Shown here piece by piece: positions 8,039-20,434 of a stretch of DNA of 64,000 bases. The DNA is taken from NCBI GenBank assembly GCA_965215355.1, contig CBDCDJ010000007.1:2852001-2916000 (forward strand), read 5' to 3'. A program made the position numbers and the translations under genes. Below the pieces are notes generated by a model, which was not told where the DNA came from, searched no databases, and saw nothing but the letters and a program-made list of their open reading frames with translations. Every line of letters starts with the position of its first letter. Position 1 is the stretch's first letter. The DNA comes from CBDCDJ01 sp965215355 (GTDB taxonomy: Bacteria > Deinococcota > Deinococci > Deinococcales > Trueperaceae).

Positions 8039-8410
8039 TCATCTGCCTTTCAAATAGCGCAGCGCAATCGCGTAAGCGGCGTAGTCGTCGATAGGTCGGG
8101 GCGGCGACCAGAGGCCTCGGGGGAGCAAGCGGCCCAGGCCCCGCGGCGGGTGGTCCCGCAAGTAGAGGCCGCGCGCCTCCAAGGTCGTGCCCTCCTCGTC
8201 CACCACGACGACGTCCAGCTCGAGCTTCGCCAAAACGTCTTGAACCGCCCCGCTGCCGGTGCCGTCGCCGACGACCAGGACCGCGTCCGGGGGGTACTCG
8301 AGCCGCTTCAAGGCGCCCAGGTCCAGGATTTCACGGCGCAGCAGCCGGCCGTCCTCACCGACGTGCGCGACGCCGATGTTGCGGCCGGGGTCGAAGGCGA
8401 TGATCATCAT
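8039..8410 (-). CDS. Small RNase H-fold (RuvC/YqgF-like) protein
   Basis: About 123 aa from the ATG at 8408-8410 or the next ATG at 8405-8407. The N-terminus IIAFDPGRNIGVAHVGEDG places an Asp and a Gly-rich turn exactly as in RuvC and YqgF nucleases. VLVVGDGTGS, VDEEGTTLEARGLYLRDHPPRGLGRLLP and the C-terminal PIDDYAAYAIALRYL repeat the YqgF arrangement of acidic residues, including the last-helix Asp. YqgF (RuvX) acts in 16S rRNA 5' maturation or recombination. This protein is a shorter relative with unknown substrate. It is 28 nt downstream of the rpoC terminator and may rely on readthrough. Confidence 0.65.
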   Translation of the reverse strand: MMIIAFDPGRNIGVAHVGEDGRLLRREILDLGALKRLEYPPDAVLVVGDGTGSGAVQDVLAKLELDVVVVDEEGTTLEARGLYLRDHPPRGLGRLLPRGLWSPPRPIDDYAAYAIALRYLKGR

Positions 8411-8437
8411 CCCAGAGTAACGAATTTGTCGCTGACG

Positions 8438-8466
8438 AAAAAGGGCGACCCGCGGGTCACCCTTTT
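8438..8466 (-). terminator. Rho-independent terminator of rpoBC
   Basis: Read on the minus strand: AAAAGGGTGACCC and its near-perfect complement GGGTCGCCCTTTTT, a GC-rich stem closed by A/T tracts, 20 nt after the rpoC stop codon. The T tract ends 28 nt before the start of the RuvC-like gene. Confidence 0.9.
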
Positions 8467-8486
8467 GAGGCTCGGTTGCGTAAAGC

Positions 8487-13061
<4,575 letters not shown>

Positions 13062-13107
13062 GCGGTGTCCCTTCGCGAAGGTTCAAAAACGCGTGCGTTG
13101 AGTTTCA

Positions 13108-16100
13108 TTACAAACGACCTCGGCCCGCTTCGTCGAAAATGTTGATGGTGCGGTCTTCGTTGTCGAGAATCTGCACGTCGAGTCCGAGCGAGTGGAGTTC
13201 TTTCACCAGCACCTTGAACGACTCGGGGATGGTGGGCTCGAGTACGTCGTTGCCTTTCACGATCGCCTCGTAAGCGGCGTTGCGCCCGTCTATGTCGTCG
13301 GACTTGATGGTGAGCATCTCCTGCAGCGTGTAGGCCGCGCCGTGCGCTTGCAGCGCCCAGCACTCCATCTCGCCCAAGCGCTGCCCGCCGAACTGCGCTT
13401 TGCCGCCCAAAGGTTGCTGCGTGATGAGCGAGTACGGCCCGGTCGAGCGCGCGTGCATCTTGTCCTCGACCATGTGGTAAAGCTTCATCACGTACATCAC
13501 GCCGACCACGATGGGCGCGTCGATGGCCTCGCCGGTGCGACCGTCGAACAGGATGGTCTTGCCCGAGCGGCTGATGGCGCGCTGGCCGTCGTCCATATCG
13601 ACGTCGTCGGGAATGATGCCCAGTTTCGAGGCGCGCTTCACGACCTGAAGCTCGCGCGTGTCCGGCTCGTAGCCGGCTTCCGCGTTGGCGGCGATGTCTT
13701 GGTCGGCCGAAGCCTCGAGCAGCCCCTTGATCTCTTCTTCGCTGGCGCTGTCAAAGACCGGCGTGACGAACGAAACACCACGCTTGTAGGCCGCGAAGCC
13801 AAGGTGCGTTTCCAAAATCTGCCCTAAGTTCATCCGCGACGGCACCCCGAGCGGGTTGAATACCAGGTCGACGGGCGTGCCGTCGGCCATGTAGGGCATG
13901 TCTTCGGGCGGCAGAATTTTGGCGACAACGCCCTTGTTGCCGTGACGGTTCGCCAGCTTGTCGCCTTCGATAAGACGGCGCTTTTGCGCGATGTATACGC
14001 GCACCATCTCCTGCACGCCGGGTTTGAGTTCGACGCCGGGGTCGCCCCGCTTGAAGCGCACGGTGCGCAGGATAATTCCGCTGTCGCCGGGCGGCACGCG
14101 CAAGGAGGTGTCTTTGACCTCGCGCGCTTTTTCACCGAAGATTGAGCGCAACAAGCGCTCTTCGGGGGTGGGTTCGGTCTCGCCCTTGAACGAGGTGTGG
14201 CCGACCAAGATGTCGCCCTGCTTGACCTCGGCCCCGATGCGGACGACGCCGTCCTCGTCGAGGTCGCGGAGCGCGGCTTCCGAAAGACCGGGGATGTCTC
14301 GAGAGATTTTTTCGGGTCCGAGCTTGGTGTCCCTCGCCTCTTTTTCGTACTTTTCGATATGCACCGAGGTGTAGGCGTCGTTCCGCACTAAGGTTTCCGA
14401 GAGCACGATGGCGTCCTCGAAGTTGTAGCCGTCGAAGGGCATGATGGCGATGAGGATGTTTTTGCCCAAGGCCAAGCGGCCGTTTTCCGAGGCCGGGCCG
14501 TCGGCGATGACCTGGCCCGCTGTGACCTTGTCGCCTTGCGACACGACCGGCCGCTGGTCGAGGTTGGTGTTCTGGTTGGAGCGCTGGTAGCGGGTGAGCA
14601 GGTGTTCTTTTTCGACGCCCTTGGCCGTTTCGACGACAATCCGGCTGGCGTCGACGTAGCTCACCGTGCCCGAGTCGGTTGCCAAGAGCACCGTACCCGA
14701 GTCGCGCGAGACGCGCTCTTCGACGCCGGTGCCCACGAACGGGGCCTCGGTTTTGATGAGCGGCACCGCCTGCGACTGCATGTTCGAGCCCATGAGTGCG
14801 CGGTTGGCGTCGTCGTGCTCCAGAAAGGGGATGAGCGAGGTCGGCACCGACACGACCTGTTTGGGCGACACGTCCATGTAGTCCACTTCTTGCGGCGACA
14901 CGAATACCGGGTCGCCCAAGTTGCGCGCCACGATGGTGTCGGTGGCGAACGAACCGTCGTCGCTCAGGGGCGTGTTGGCCTGCGCGATGATGTACTTGTC
15001 CTCTTCGTGGGCGGTCATGTAGACGACGTCTTCGGTCACCCGACCGTCTTCGACCGCGCGGTAAGGCGCTTCGATAAAGCCTAAATCGTTGACCCTCGAG
15101 AAGCTCGCCAGCGAGGTGATAAGTCCGATGTTGGCACCTTCCGGCGTCTCTATCGGGCAGATGCGCCCGTAGTGGGTACGGTGGACGTCACGGACGTCGA
15201 AGCCGGCGCGCTCTCTTGTTAAGCCGCCCGGCCCGAGGGCCGAGATGCGGCGCTTGTGGCGCAGTTCGGACAGCGGGTTGACCTGGTCTTTGAACTGGGA
15301 AAGCTGGCTGCGCCCGAAAAACTCTCTTAACGCCGCCACGATGGGGCGGTTGTTGACGAGCTTTTGCGGGGTGGCCGCGTCGGGGTCGCCCAACAACATG
15401 CGTTCGCGCACGCCCCTCGCCATCCGGCCCAAACCGACACGAATCTGGTCGGCGACGAGTTCGCCCACGGTACGAATCCGGCGGTTGCCGAGGTGGTCGA
15501 TGTCGTCCTCGGTGTACCCATCCGCCCCGGCTTGCAGGTTGATAAGGTACTGAATCGTGGGGATAAGGCCGTAGTCGACAAAGGTACCGTCTTCGAACCC
15601 GAGCAGGGTGCTGTTTTCGAACGTCAGGTCCAATTTGCTGTTCATCTTGTAGCGACCGGCCTCGCCGAGGTCGTAGCGGCGGGGGTCGGCGAGGAGGCTG
15701 TGGAGGTAGCTCGTCGCCTTGTCGACCTTGGGCGGGTCGCCGGGCCGGAGCACCGTGAAGAGCCGCAGCAAAGCTTCGTCCACGGTGATGTCGGGCGTGT
15801 CTTCGGACTCGAAGGTCGCCTCCAACATCGCCTCGCGACCCTTGAACAGCCCGCGAATCTGCTCGTCGTTGTAACCCATCACCCGCAACATCAGGGTGAA
15901 AGGGAACTTGCGCTTGTTGACTTTCATCCACAACACGTCGCTGTTGTCGAACTCGACTTCTATCCACGGCCCGCGCTTGGGCATCGGGATGATGGCGGCC
16001 GTATAGGACACGCCCGAGTTTTTCAGGGTGCTGGTAAAGTAAACGCCCGGCGAGCGGTGAATCTGCGACACGATGACGCGGTCGGCCCCGTTGACGACAA

Positions 16101-16491
16101 ACGAGCCGTCCTCGGTCATGATGGGCAGGTCGCCCAAGAAAACCTGGTCTTCTTTGATCAGTCCGGTGTCTTTGTGGACCAACTGCAGCTTGGCGAACAG
16201 GCCTGCGTGATAAGTGAGGTCTTTTTCGCGGCACTCTTCGGCACTGAACTCGGGTTCGGCCAGGGTGTACTCGAGAAAGTCGAGCACCAGCCCCGCCTGG
16301 CGGCCCCGGTCGGTTTCGTCGATGGGAAACACTTCTTTGAAAGCGGCCTGCAAACCCGCGTTGCCACGCTCCGCCGCCGACACGCCACGTTGCAAAAATT
16401 TCTCGTATGACTTAATCTGTATGTTGGTGAGGTTGGGGAGGTCGATAACCTCTTTGATATCACCGAACGCCTCTATACTGCGCATGTTCAC
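13108..16491 (-). CDS. rpoB: RNA polymerase beta subunit
   Basis: This 1127-aa beta subunit has the N-terminal protrusion/lobe (SYEKFLQ). The rifampicin region SQLSQFKDQVNPLSELRHKRRISALGPGGL carries Lys and Val at two positions that differ from E. coli but are seen in Thermus. GRICPIETPEGANIGLI follows, then GDKLANRHGNKGVV and the C-terminal clamp MEVWAL-type motif MECWALQAHGAAYTLQEMLT. It forms the catalytic core with rpoC. The gene follows the rplJL terminator/attenuator and a 300-bp spacer that must hold its own promoter or act by readthrough. Confidence 0.98.
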   Translation of the reverse strand: MNMRSIEAFGDIKEVIDLPNLTNIQIKSYEKFLQRGVSAAERGNAGLQAAFKEVFPIDETDRGRQAGLVLDFLEYTLAEPEFSAEECREKDLTYHAGLFAKLQLVHKDTGLIKEDQVFLGDLPIMTEDGSFVVNGADRVIVSQIHRSPGVYFTSTLKNSGVSYTAAIIPMPKRGPWIEVEFDNSDVLWMKVNKRKFPFTLMLRVMGYNDEQIRGLFKGREAMLEATFESEDTPDITVDEALLRLFTVLRPGDPPKVDKATSYLHSLLADPRRYDLGEAGRYKMNSKLDLTFENSTLLGFEDGTFVDYGLIPTIQYLINLQAGADGYTEDDIDHLGNRRIRTVGELVADQIRVGLGRMARGVRERMLLGDPDAATPQKLVNNRPIVAALREFFGRSQLSQFKDQVNPLSELRHKRRISALGPGGLTRERAGFDVRDVHRTHYGRICPIETPEGANIGLITSLASFSRVNDLGFIEAPYRAVEDGRVTEDVVYMTAHEEDKYIIAQANTPLSDDGSFATDTIVARNLGDPVFVSPQEVDYMDVSPKQVVSVPTSLIPFLEHDDANRALMGSNMQSQAVPLIKTEAPFVGTGVEERVSRDSGTVLLATDSGTVSYVDASRIVVETAKGVEKEHLLTRYQRSNQNTNLDQRPVVSQGDKVTAGQVIADGPASENGRLALGKNILIAIMPFDGYNFEDAIVLSETLVRNDAYTSVHIEKYEKEARDTKLGPEKISRDIPGLSEAALRDLDEDGVVRIGAEVKQGDILVGHTSFKGETEPTPEERLLRSIFGEKAREVKDTSLRVPPGDSGIILRTVRFKRGDPGVELKPGVQEMVRVYIAQKRRLIEGDKLANRHGNKGVVAKILPPEDMPYMADGTPVDLVFNPLGVPSRMNLGQILETHLGFAAYKRGVSFVTPVFDSASEEEIKGLLEASADQDIAANAEAGYEPDTRELQVVKRASKLGIIPDDVDMDDGQRAISRSGKTILFDGRTGEAIDAPIVVGVMYVMKLYHMVEDKMHARSTGPYSLITQQPLGGKAQFGGQRLGEMECWALQAHGAAYTLQEMLTIKSDDIDGRNAAYEAIVKGNDVLEPTIPESFKVLVKELHSLGLDVQILDNEDRTINIFDEAGRGRL

Positions 16492-16797
16492 CCCTTCGTG
16501 AGACCCGAATCGCGCACCTTTACCGGACAGACGAACTCCACGAGGCGGATGGCCTCCTGGGAGGTGCGTTGGTAACTTGCTGTAGAAAGCTTTGAAAAAT
16601 ACTTCAACCGTGTCCTAGCTGTGCGACCTGACTAACCTTGACATGGAGGGTTTGAGAACGTACCTCTGCGAGTTGCTGCTTGACTTGGCAACTCCTCCCT
16701 TGGTGCGGACTTCGTAAAGTCAACAACCAGACAGTGTACGTCGGGGATTGAAAAATAGGCGTAAGCCAGACTACGCACCCCATTCCGGTCGTTTGTG
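16492..16797 (-). other. rplL-rpoB spacer
   Basis: A 306-bp untranslated stretch between the rplL terminator and rpoB. Read on the minus strand it holds TTGACT (complement of 16719-16724) and TTGAAG with a 17-nt spacer to TACAGC, both weak promoter candidates. I see no RNA family or convincing reading frame. Confidence 0.4.
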
Positions 16798-16832
16798 AAA
16801 AATTGGGGGACGGAGGCGTGTCGCCCCCGTCC
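16798..16832 (-). terminator. Terminator/attenuator between rplL and rpoB
   Basis: On the minus strand GGACGGGGGC pairs with GCCTCCGTCC (10 bp, one G-U) around the loop GACAC, followed by CCCAATTTTT. Partial termination here would set the ratio of ribosomal stalk proteins to RNA polymerase, as in the E. coli rplL-rpoB spacer. The attenuator role is an inference. Confidence 0.75.
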
Positions 16833-16849
16833 TGCACCCCAGACCAGCC

Positions 16850-17233
16850 CTACTTGACTTCGACGGTTGCGCCTGCAGCTTCCAGCTTGCCTTTGATTTC
16901 GGTCGCTTCGTCTTTGCTGATGCCTTCGCGCACCACGCCGCCCGCCTCGACCAGGTCTTTGGCTTCTTTGAGACCCAGGCTCGTGATCGCGCGAACCTCT
17001 TTGATGACTTGCAGTTTCGAAGCGCCCGCTTCCTTGATGCTCACCGTGAATTCGGTTTGCTCTTCGGCTTGGGCAACTTCGCCACCGCCCGCCGCAGGCA
17101 TCATCATGCCGGCCGGCATGGCGGCGGCCGCTTCGACGCCCCACTTTTCTTTCAACCCTTCGACCAAGTCGACGAGTTCCAGCACGGTCAAACCTGAAAG
17201 TTGTTCCATCATCGCGTCTTTGTCAAATGCCAT
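16850..17233 (-). CDS. rplL: Ribosomal protein bL12 (L7/L12)
   Basis: This 127-aa stalk protein has the N-terminal dimerisation helices (MMEQLSGLTVLELVDLVEGLKEKWGV), an Ala-rich hinge (about 38-55) and the C-terminal domain that recruits elongation factors (KLQVIKEVRAITSLGLKEAKDLVE...GKLEAAGATVEVK). Its ATG overlaps the rplJ stop codon as TGATG, so translation is probably coupled. The long hinge and length are normal. Confidence 0.97.
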   Translation of the reverse strand: MAFDKDAMMEQLSGLTVLELVDLVEGLKEKWGVEAAAAMPAGMMMPAAGGGEVAQAEEQTEFTVSIKEAGASKLQVIKEVRAITSLGLKEAKDLVEAGGVVREGISKDEATEIKGKLEAAGATVEVK

Positions 17234-17763
17234 CAGCTTTCCTCCTTGAGTTTATCCGAGTAGTTTTGAAGTACGCCGACCAAATTCCGCTGCGGACCCT
17301 GCAAAACGCCGACCAACTGTTGCAAAGGTGCCAACAGGACACCCACCAGCTCACTCTGGAGCTGCTGCCGTGAGGGTAGTTTGGCAATTCTGACCAGCGA
17401 TTCGGGCGTGACCGCTTTGCCCTGCAAACGTCCGCCTTTAGAAACGGGTAGGTCTTTGGCGTGTTTCGTGGCGTAGTCGGTCAGCGCCTTGGCGGGTTCG
17501 ACCGGGTCTGCCCCGATGAGCACCAGGGCGGTCGGCCCTGTGAGCGCGTCTGCAAACTCGTCGGCACCCTGCTCCTTGAGCACCACGTTGATGAGGGTGT
17601 TTTTGGCGACCAAAATGCGCCCGCCCGCCTCCCGCACCTTGGCGCGTAGGCTGTTGAATTCGCCTGCGGAAAGGCCTTGGTAATCGACCAAGTAAAACGT
17701 CTGCGCGTCGCCGAGCAAACTCCTCAGCTGCTCGACCGCCGCCTGATTTCTTGGATTAGCCAT
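17233..17763 (-). CDS. rplJ: Ribosomal protein uL10
   Basis: This 176-aa protein anchors the L7/L12 dimers to 23S rRNA at the GTPase centre. It shows FYLVDYQGLSAGEFNSLRAKVREAGG and VAKNTLINVVL in the RNA-binding domain, and a C-terminal helix that binds L7/L12 dimers (LQQLVGVLQGPQRNLVGVLQNYSDKL). Its mRNA leader carries the L10 regulatory motif. Start ATG at 17761-17763 follows AGAAAGGTAGGC. Confidence 0.97.
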   Translation of the reverse strand: MANPRNQAAVEQLRSLLGDAQTFYLVDYQGLSAGEFNSLRAKVREAGGRILVAKNTLINVVLKEQGADEFADALTGPTALVLIGADPVEPAKALTDYATKHAKDLPVSKGGRLQGKAVTPESLVRIAKLPSRQQLQSELVGVLLAPLQQLVGVLQGPQRNLVGVLQNYSDKLKEES

Positions 17764-17965
17764 GCCTACCTTTCTCTGGAACCTCAGCCCCTGTTCGAGC
17801 GGGCCGTCTCACTCGTTTTGTGAAGCCGTCGTTACGAACTTCTTCGTCAACCGCGAAACGCAGCAAGAGAATCTCCCTTGCGCCTCGGCAGGATCTTTAA
17901 GCTGGCTGAGCCCCTGCTGTCTCCAACGCCAAAAGGTGCTACGCACCGGGGTGCTGAGAATCGTT
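17764..17965 (-). ncRNA. L10-type ribosomal protein leader
   Basis: The 329-bp rplA-rplJ spacer, read on the minus strand, contains GCTTAAAGATCCTGCCGAGG (complement of 17883-17902). This is the conserved core of the L10 leader, in which an L10(L12) complex binds a kink-turn to repress its own mRNA. GC-rich hairpin arms surround it. Exact ends were not determined; a covariance-model search against the L10_leader family would settle them. The remaining spacer up to 18092 holds heptad repeats. Confidence 0.75.
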
Positions 17966-18030
17966 CATCAACCTTGAATCGCTCGCCTTGTTCGAGCTGG
18001 GGAGCAGAGAGAAAACTACCGACTTTGACC

Positions 18031-18065
18031 TGCTACTTTCTGCTCGGTACTTGCCACTTTCTCCC
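18031..18065. repeat. Heptameric tandem repeat between rplA and rplJ
   Basis: Five 7-bp units in phase (TGCTACT, TTCTGCT, CGGTACT, TGCCACT, TTCTCCC), degenerate but keeping a 7-bp period. Similar heptads occur at 31699 and near the right end of the window. Confidence 0.65.
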
Positions 18066-18092
18066 AACCTCTGCGCAACGTGAGTTTATACC

Positions 18093-18788
18093 TTACACGC
18101 TCACCCGAACGCTCGGTCCCATCGTCGAACTGAGGTAAAGGGTGCGGAAATACTGGCCCCTCGAGGTGTCGGGTTTGGCCGCCTCGACCGCCGTTTTGAG
18201 CGCGCGTAAGTTTTCCGCCAACTGCTCGCCGCTAAAGCTCGCCTTGCCGATGGGCGCGTGAACCACGCCCGTTTTGTCGGCACGAAATTCAATCCGGCCC
18301 GCCTTCAGCGCGCTGACGATCTCGGCGATGTTCGGCCCGACCGTCCCCGCCTTGGGGTTGGGCAGCAGCCCGCGGGGGCCTAAGACGCGGCCGAGCTTGC
18401 CGCCGACTTGCGCCATCATGTCCGGGGTGGCGACGACCGCGTCGAAGTCCAACCAGCCTTCCAGGATGCGGGCGATGACGTCTTCACCGCCGACGAAGTC
18501 GGCACCGGCTGCTTGGGCCGCGGCCACGTTGTCACCTTGGGTGACGGCGACGACGCGCACCGACTTGCCCGTGCCGTGGGGCAGGGCAACGGTGCCGCGC
18601 ACCGTTTGGTCGGACTTTCTCGGGTCAACGCCAAGCCGGAAGTGCGCCTCGACGGTTTCGTCGAACTTGGCCGTCGCCAATTCCTTGACGAGCTGGGCGG
18701 CTTCGTCCGCCGCGTAGACTTTGCCGGGCTCGAGCTTGTCTTTTAAGTTGCGATAGCGCTTGCCGTGGTTGGACGCCAGGTTAGACAT
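18093..18788 (-). CDS. rplA: Ribosomal protein uL1
   Basis: This 231-aa protein of the ribosomal L1 stalk shows the classic HFRLGVDPRKSDQTVRGTVALPHGTGK and GRVLGPRGLLPNPKAGTV motifs. It controls E-site tRNA release and, in many bacteria, represses the rplK-rplA mRNA. It overlaps the end of rplK by 8 bp, so the two are co-translated. Confidence 0.97.
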   Translation of the reverse strand: MSNLASNHGKRYRNLKDKLEPGKVYAADEAAQLVKELATAKFDETVEAHFRLGVDPRKSDQTVRGTVALPHGTGKSVRVVAVTQGDNVAAAQAAGADFVGGEDVIARILEGWLDFDAVVATPDMMAQVGGKLGRVLGPRGLLPNPKAGTVGPNIAEIVSALKAGRIEFRADKTGVVHAPIGKASFSGEQLAENLRALKTAVEAAKPDTSRGQYFRTLYLSSTMGPSVRVSV

Positions 18789-19221
18789 CGGTCGGCCGCC
18801 CCTCGACGACGACGCCCATCGAGCGGGCGGTGCCGGCGATGATTTTGGCCGCGGCGACTTCGTCGTTGGCGTTGATGTCGGCCATCTTTTGACGGCCCAG
18901 GTCCAAGCACTGCTCCCAACTGAGCTTGCCGACCTTGTTTTTCTGCGGCTCGCCCGAGCCTTTGGGGATGCCCGCCGCCTTGCGAATCAGGTAGCTCGCG
19001 GGGGGCGTCTTGGTGATAAAGGTAAACGAACGGTCGGCAAAAATGGTGAGTTCCACCGGGATGATGGCGTCGCCCTGACCCGCCGTCTGGGCGTTGAACG
19101 CCTTGACGAACTCCATGATGTTCGCGCCATACTGACCCAGGGCCGGACCGACCGGCGGGGCCGGGGTCGCGCTGCCTGCGGGCAACTGCAACTTGACCAT
19201 GCCTGCTACTTTTTTCGCCAT
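18781..19221 (-). CDS. rplK: Ribosomal protein uL11
   Basis: This 146-aa protein binds the GTPase-associated region of 23S rRNA. It shows KLQLPAGSATPAPPVGPALGQYGANIMEFVKAFNA at the N-terminus and the Lys/Pro-rich methylatable surface typical of the family, ending with GTARSMGVVV. A GGAG ribosome binding site precedes the ATG. The 188-bp leader to nusG holds two hairpins. Confidence 0.97.
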   Translation of the reverse strand: MAKKVAGMVKLQLPAGSATPAPPVGPALGQYGANIMEFVKAFNAQTAGQGDAIIPVELTIFADRSFTFITKTPPASYLIRKAAGIPKGSGEPQKNKVGKLSWEQCLDLGRQKMADINANDEVAAAKIIAGTARSMGVVVEGRPTDV

Positions 19222-19238
19222 GCTTTCTCCTTAAGCTC

Positions 19239-19289
19239 CCTCGGAACTCACGCTCCGAGGTTCAAACGCTTTCAGAGGCTTTGCCTCTG
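19239..19289 (-). promoter_or_regulatory. Two hairpins in the rplK leader
   Basis: CCTCGGA/TCCGAGG (19239-19245 and 19254-19260) and CAGAGGC/GCCTCTG (19273-19279 and 19283-19289) form 7-bp perfect stems in the nusG-rplK spacer. The first ends 18 nt upstream of the rplK start. Neither is followed by a T tract, so they are more likely mRNA leader structures, possibly an L1 or L11 control site, than terminators. Confidence 0.5.
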
Positions 19290-19409
19290 TCCAGATTCGA
19301 AAAATGCCAACTGTCGGATGAAGGGTTAAGTCGAAAGCCTCTTCTCCCCTGCCGCTCCACTCTTCAAGTGCTCGAGCCGAACGGCCTGGAAGCGAGCTTC
19401 TAGGGAAAA

Positions 19410-19967
19410 CTAGCTCTTCACCACCTGCGAAAAATCGAGTTCGACGGGCGTCTCCCGGCCGAAGATGGACACCAACACCTTGACTTTGCCTTTGTCCGCG
19501 TCCAGGTCGGACACGACCCCGGTAAAGTCCGAAAACGGGCCGGAGGTTACTTGAACCATGTCGCCGCGGTTGAAGGTGATTTTGACTTTGGGCTTTTCTT
19601 TGCTGCCGCTGATGCCCAAGTTGCTCAGCATCCGCGCTTCTTCTTCCTGCGTCAGCGGCACCGCGTGCGTGGCCGTGCCGACAAAGCCGGTCACGCCCGG
19701 CGTGTAGCGCACCACTTCCCAAGCCTCGTTGGGCTCGTCCGGGTTGTCGCCCAGGTCGGTCTGCACAAAGATGTAGCCGGGGAAAGTCTTGCGCTTGACG
19801 ACCTCTTTCTTGCCGCCGCCCGCGTGTTCGACCGTTTCCTCGGTCGGCACCACGACCTGGTAGATGCTGTCGGCGATGCCCAGCGAGCGGGCCCGGTTCA
19901 TGATGTTTTCACGCACTTTTTCTTCGTGGCCCACATAAGTGTGGACCGCGTACCATTCGATGCTCAT
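19410..19967 (-). CDS. nusG: Transcription elongation/antitermination factor NusG
   Basis: This 185-aa NusG starts at ATG 19965-19967 (the frame is open further upstream, but the family starts at MSIEWYAVHTYVGHE). The NGN domain (about 1-125) binds the clamp helices of RNA polymerase, with EETVEHAGGGKKEVVKRKTFPGYIFVQ and YTPGVTGFVG. The C-terminal KOW domain (GDMVQVTSGPFSDFTGVVSDLDADKGKVKVLVSIFGRETPVELDFSQV) couples to ribosome or Rho. It lies 17 bp downstream of secE in the usual order. Confidence 0.96.
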   Translation of the reverse strand: MSIEWYAVHTYVGHEEKVRENIMNRARSLGIADSIYQVVVPTEETVEHAGGGKKEVVKRKTFPGYIFVQTDLGDNPDEPNEAWEVVRYTPGVTGFVGTATHAVPLTQEEEARMLSNLGISGSKEKPKVKITFNRGDMVQVTSGPFSDFTGVVSDLDADKGKVKVLVSIFGRETPVELDFSQVVKS

Positions 19968-19984
19968 GGTGACCTCTCGCGCCC

Positions 19985-20164
19985 TCAGAGAACCGTCTTG
20001 ATGATGTTGCCGAAGACCGTGTCGGTGAAAAGTAAAAAGAGCAGCGTCAACATGACGAAGATGAGCGTCGCCTGGGTCGCCTGAACGACCTCGTCGCGGG
20101 TCGGCCAAGTGACGCGCCGCAACTCCGCGCGCGAATTGCGCAGGTAGGTGACAATCGCGTTCAC
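19985..20164 (-). CDS. secE: Preprotein translocase subunit SecE
   Basis: This 59-aa single-membrane-span SecE starts with GTG at 20162-20164, with AAGGTG seven nt upstream. The cytoplasmic amphipathic helix holds the conserved ELRRVTWPTRDEV, followed by one hydrophobic segment (about 33-55) ending GNIIKTVL. It forms the SecYEG channel. It starts 2 bp after the rpmG stop codon. The longer open frame to 20296 runs through rpmG and is not the real gene. Confidence 0.93.
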   Translation of the reverse strand: MNAIVTYLRNSRAELRRVTWPTRDEVVQATQATLIFVMLTLLFLLFTDTVFGNIIKTVL

Positions 20165-20166
20165 GC

Positions 20167-20331
20167 TTACACCTTGACTTCGCGGTGCGGCGTGTGCTTG
20201 CGGTCCCAGGGGCAGTACTTGCTCAGCTCGAGCTTCGCTTGGGTGTTGCGGCGGTTCTTGCGCGTGGTGTAGTTGCGCCGCTTGCACTCGGTACACTCGA
20301 GCTGCAGTTTGATTCTCACGTCACTTGCCAT
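20167..20331 (-). CDS. rpmG: Ribosomal protein bL33
   Basis: This 54-aa L33 starts at ATG 20329-20331 with GAGGAG upstream. It keeps both zinc-ribbon pairs, CTECKRRNY near the N-terminus, but the C-terminal pair is reduced to a single Cys in YCPWDRKHTPHREVK. It is a mixed C+/C- form, or the second pair is lost. It lies in the usual tuf-rpmG-secE-nusG order. Confidence 0.95.
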   Translation of the reverse strand: MASDVRIKLQLECTECKRRNYTTRKNRRNTQAKLELSKYCPWDRKHTPHREVKV

Positions 20332-20434
20332 AGCCAACTCCTCGTTTACGACCTTTGAGCATAGCAAACAAAAGCCTGTGGGGTTCAATCTGCGCTACGT
20401 TGGGACGTAGCCCTTGTACACCGGCGAGCCGTTC

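Noticed and set aside
15180..15360. Possible rifampicin resistance changes in rpoB
   Set aside because: Lys and Val in SQFKDQVNP differ from E. coli, but the same or similar residues occur in Thermus. The key Asp, His, Arg and Ser positions are normal.
14100..16491. Plus-strand open frames opposite rpoB
   Set aside because: Shadows of rpoB in GC-rich DNA; no ribosome binding site or recognisable domain.
16604..17144. Minus-strand frames between rplL and rpoB and inside rplL
   Set aside because: They overlap rplL in another frame or cover the terminator. No motif, and composition is not protein-like.
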